The notes beneath the pieces were generated by a model. That model did no database searches. It was not told the DNA's origin and was given only the letters and a program-made list of their open reading frames with translations. A DNA stretch of 8,547 nt from Intrasporangium_A sp039812505 (lineage in GTDB: Bacteria; Actinomycetota; Actinomycetes; Actinomycetales; Dermatophilaceae), in assembly GCF_039812505.1 (NCBI RefSeq), contig NZ_JBDIAQ010000148.1:1-8547 (forward strand), written 5' to 3'. Positions 7,149 through 8,547 of the stretch are shown piece after piece. How positions within the stretch are numbered: the stretch's first letter is position 1; each line of letters begins with the position of its first letter. The translations under genes and the position numbers were made by a program.

Positions 7149-8395
7149 GTCCGGCGAGACGGCGCAACCCCCTCGTCGGGGTCGGCGCGACCATCGTCGG
7201 CGCCGCCGCCGGCGTCGCGGCCGGCATCGTCGCCGACCGCGCGACCAAGCACCGTGCCGCGATGTTCGCCCTCGACACCCGCGACACCTACGAGGTCGTC
7301 CCGGACCAGGAGCGCGTCGTGCTCACCGACGACGGGGTGACCCTGCACGTCGAGATCGACGAGCCGTCGGCCGAAGCGGCCACCGCCGCGGCGCAGGGCC
7401 GCACCGCGCACGGGCGCGCCGACGAGCTGCCGACGGTGGTGCTGACCCACGGCTACTGCCTGAGCCTGCGCTGCTGGGTCTTCCAGCGGCGGGCCCTCAA
7501 GGCGGCCGGCTACCGGGTCGTCAGCTGGGACCACCGTGGGCACGGCCAGTCCGGCCGGGGCGAGCCCGACTCCTACGTCGTGGACCGGCTCGCCAAGGAC
7601 CTGCACACGGTCATCGACAAGGTGGCCCCGACCGGCGACCTCGTGCTCGTGGGGCACTCGATGGGCGGCATGACGATCATGGCGCTGGGCCGGCTCGATC
7701 CGCGGCTGGTCAAGGACCGCGTCATCGCGGTGGCGTTCGTGGCGACCAGCCCGGGCGGCATCACCCTCGCGAACGGCGGCCGCCGGGCGACCATCGGCAA
7801 GCAGCTGCTCGGCCGGCTCGGCCCGGTCGTGCTGGCACCGCTAAGCGAGCGGCCCGAGCTCTGGGCCTGGCTGCGGCGCTCGAACTCCACCCTCGAGGAC
7901 TTCCTCGTCGACCAGAACTCCTTCGCCTCTCCGGTGGCCGCCTCGCTCGTGCACTACACCACCGACATCCTGCTCAGCACGCCGCTCGACGTGATAAACG
8001 ACTACCTCGGGGCCTTCGACGGGTTCGACATCCGCCCGGCCCTGCAGCACTTCCGCGGTACCCACGTGCTCGTGTTCAACGGCGTGGACGACATCCTCAC
8101 GCCGCCCGAGCACAGCGAGCTGATCATCGAGGCGATCCCTGGGGCGGAGCACGTGCTGGTCCGGGACGCCGGCCACGTCATCATGCTCGAGCATCCCGAC
8201 CTGCTGAACGCCCAGCTGCTCGATCTCGTCGAGGGTGCGGTCCGCGCGCGGGTCGAGCACCTGGCGGTGAGCCAGAAGCCACGGGTGCAGCGCACCATGA
8301 CCAACGTCGCGAAGGAGCGGCTGGCGCGGGCGCGGACCGCCCGGCCGAGCCGGCACGCCCGGGTCGCCGAGTCGAAGCAGCGGCGTGGCGCGTGA
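7145..8395 (+). CDS. Membrane-anchored alpha/beta hydrolase, substrate unknown
   Basis: A 416-residue alpha/beta-hydrolase-fold protein, probably an esterase or lipase-like enzyme; I cannot name its substrate. Residues 1-8 are basic (RRRN), and 9-30 form a hydrophobic Gly/Ala/Val segment that would insert in the membrane or act as an uncleaved signal. Fold elements follow: THGYCLS at 101-107 (oxyanion hole), SWDHRGHGQSG at 127-137, nucleophile Ser172 in GHSMGG, an acid at Asp316 (or Asp315) in NGVDDILTPP, and His344 in DAGHVIML. The triad is therefore complete. The C-terminal 50 residues are strongly basic, with many Arg, Lys and Ala. The ATG overlaps the alr stop by 4 bases, with GGGGA (7131-7135) nine bases upstream. 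A hydrolase between alr and tsaE recurs in many actinobacteria, as I recall, which hints at an envelope-related role. Non-lipase activities such as peroxidase or thioesterase are possible on this fold. Confidence 0.9.
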
Positions 8396-8547
8396 CGTGC
8401 GGCTCGCCACGCCCGAGGACACCCGGGCGTTCGGCAGGTGGCTGGGTACCCGGCTGCGGGCCGGCGACCTCGTCGTGCTCACCGGTGACCTCGGTGCCGG
8501 CAAGACGACCCTGACCCAGGGCCTCGGTGAGGGGCTGGGCGTCCGGG
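8385..8547 (+). CDS. tsaE: tRNA t6A biosynthesis ATPase, 5' part only
   Basis: The window holds the first 54 codons. TsaE is the small ATPase that works with TsaB and TsaD to place threonylcarbamoyl on A37 of tRNAs that read ANN codons. The visible sequence runs through LATPEDTRAFGRWLG, then RAGDLVVLTGDLGAGKTTLTQGL, a full Walker A (GDLGAGKTT) at the expected distance from the N-terminus, and GEGLGVRG before the edge. This matches the family's start closely. The start is uncertain. GTG at 8385 overlaps the hydrolase gene by 11 bases; GTG at 8397 lies just after its stop and gives a protein four residues shorter. Neither has a clear ribosome binding site, so coupling to the hydrolase gene is likely. 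Downstream, tsaB, rimI and tsaD would be expected from the usual actinobacterial order, but they lie outside. Confidence 0.92.
   Translation, partial: MARDVRLATPEDTRAFGRWLGTRLRAGDLVVLTGDLGAGKTTLTQGLGEGLGVR

Overview
The window looks like ordinary chromosome from a high-G+C actinobacterium, by eye around 70% G+C. The coding frames have third positions that are nearly all G or C. CoaA, GlmS and the alr-hydrolase-tsaE order closely resemble those of mycobacteria, streptomycetes and Micrococcales. An Intrasporangiaceae-like member of the Micrococcales is my guess. I see no phage, transposon, CRISPR, rRNA or tRNA signal.

Layout. Positions 1-135 are the untranslated leader of a small secreted transglycosylase-like gene (136-888, +). 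The leader has GTAACG-type hexamers that could bind the cell-wall regulator MtrA, plus paired segments that may fold in the RNA. A strong hairpin (888-926) starts on that gene's stop codon, and a second hairpin (1002-1036) lies just past the end of the convergent coaA gene (1044-2009, -). A 127-base divergent region (2010-2136) separates coaA from glmS (2137-3996, +). After glmS come acpS (4010-4360), nnrD (4360-5961), alr (5988-7148), a membrane-anchored alpha/beta hydrolase (7145-8395) and the start of tsaE (8385 to the window edge), all on + and overlapping or closely spaced.

How the genes fit together. CoaA performs the first step of coenzyme A synthesis. AcpS uses coenzyme A to activate acyl carrier protein, so the two ends of that pathway lie either side of glmS. 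GlmS makes glucosamine-6-phosphate for UDP-GlcNAc, and Alr makes D-alanine; both feed peptidoglycan, which the first gene's product would cut. NnrD repairs damaged NAD(P)H. TsaE takes part in the t6A modification of tRNA. The hydrolase has no assigned substrate.

Points that stand out are: apparent leaderless promoters at glmS and alr, and less clearly at coaA; the structured leader of the first gene; a roughly 45-residue low-complexity insertion in NnrD containing an in-frame 24-bp tandem duplication; and a recurring GTATGCCG octamer. I do not see a clearly new multi-gene system here; this is mainly a conserved housekeeping cluster with some regulatory detail.
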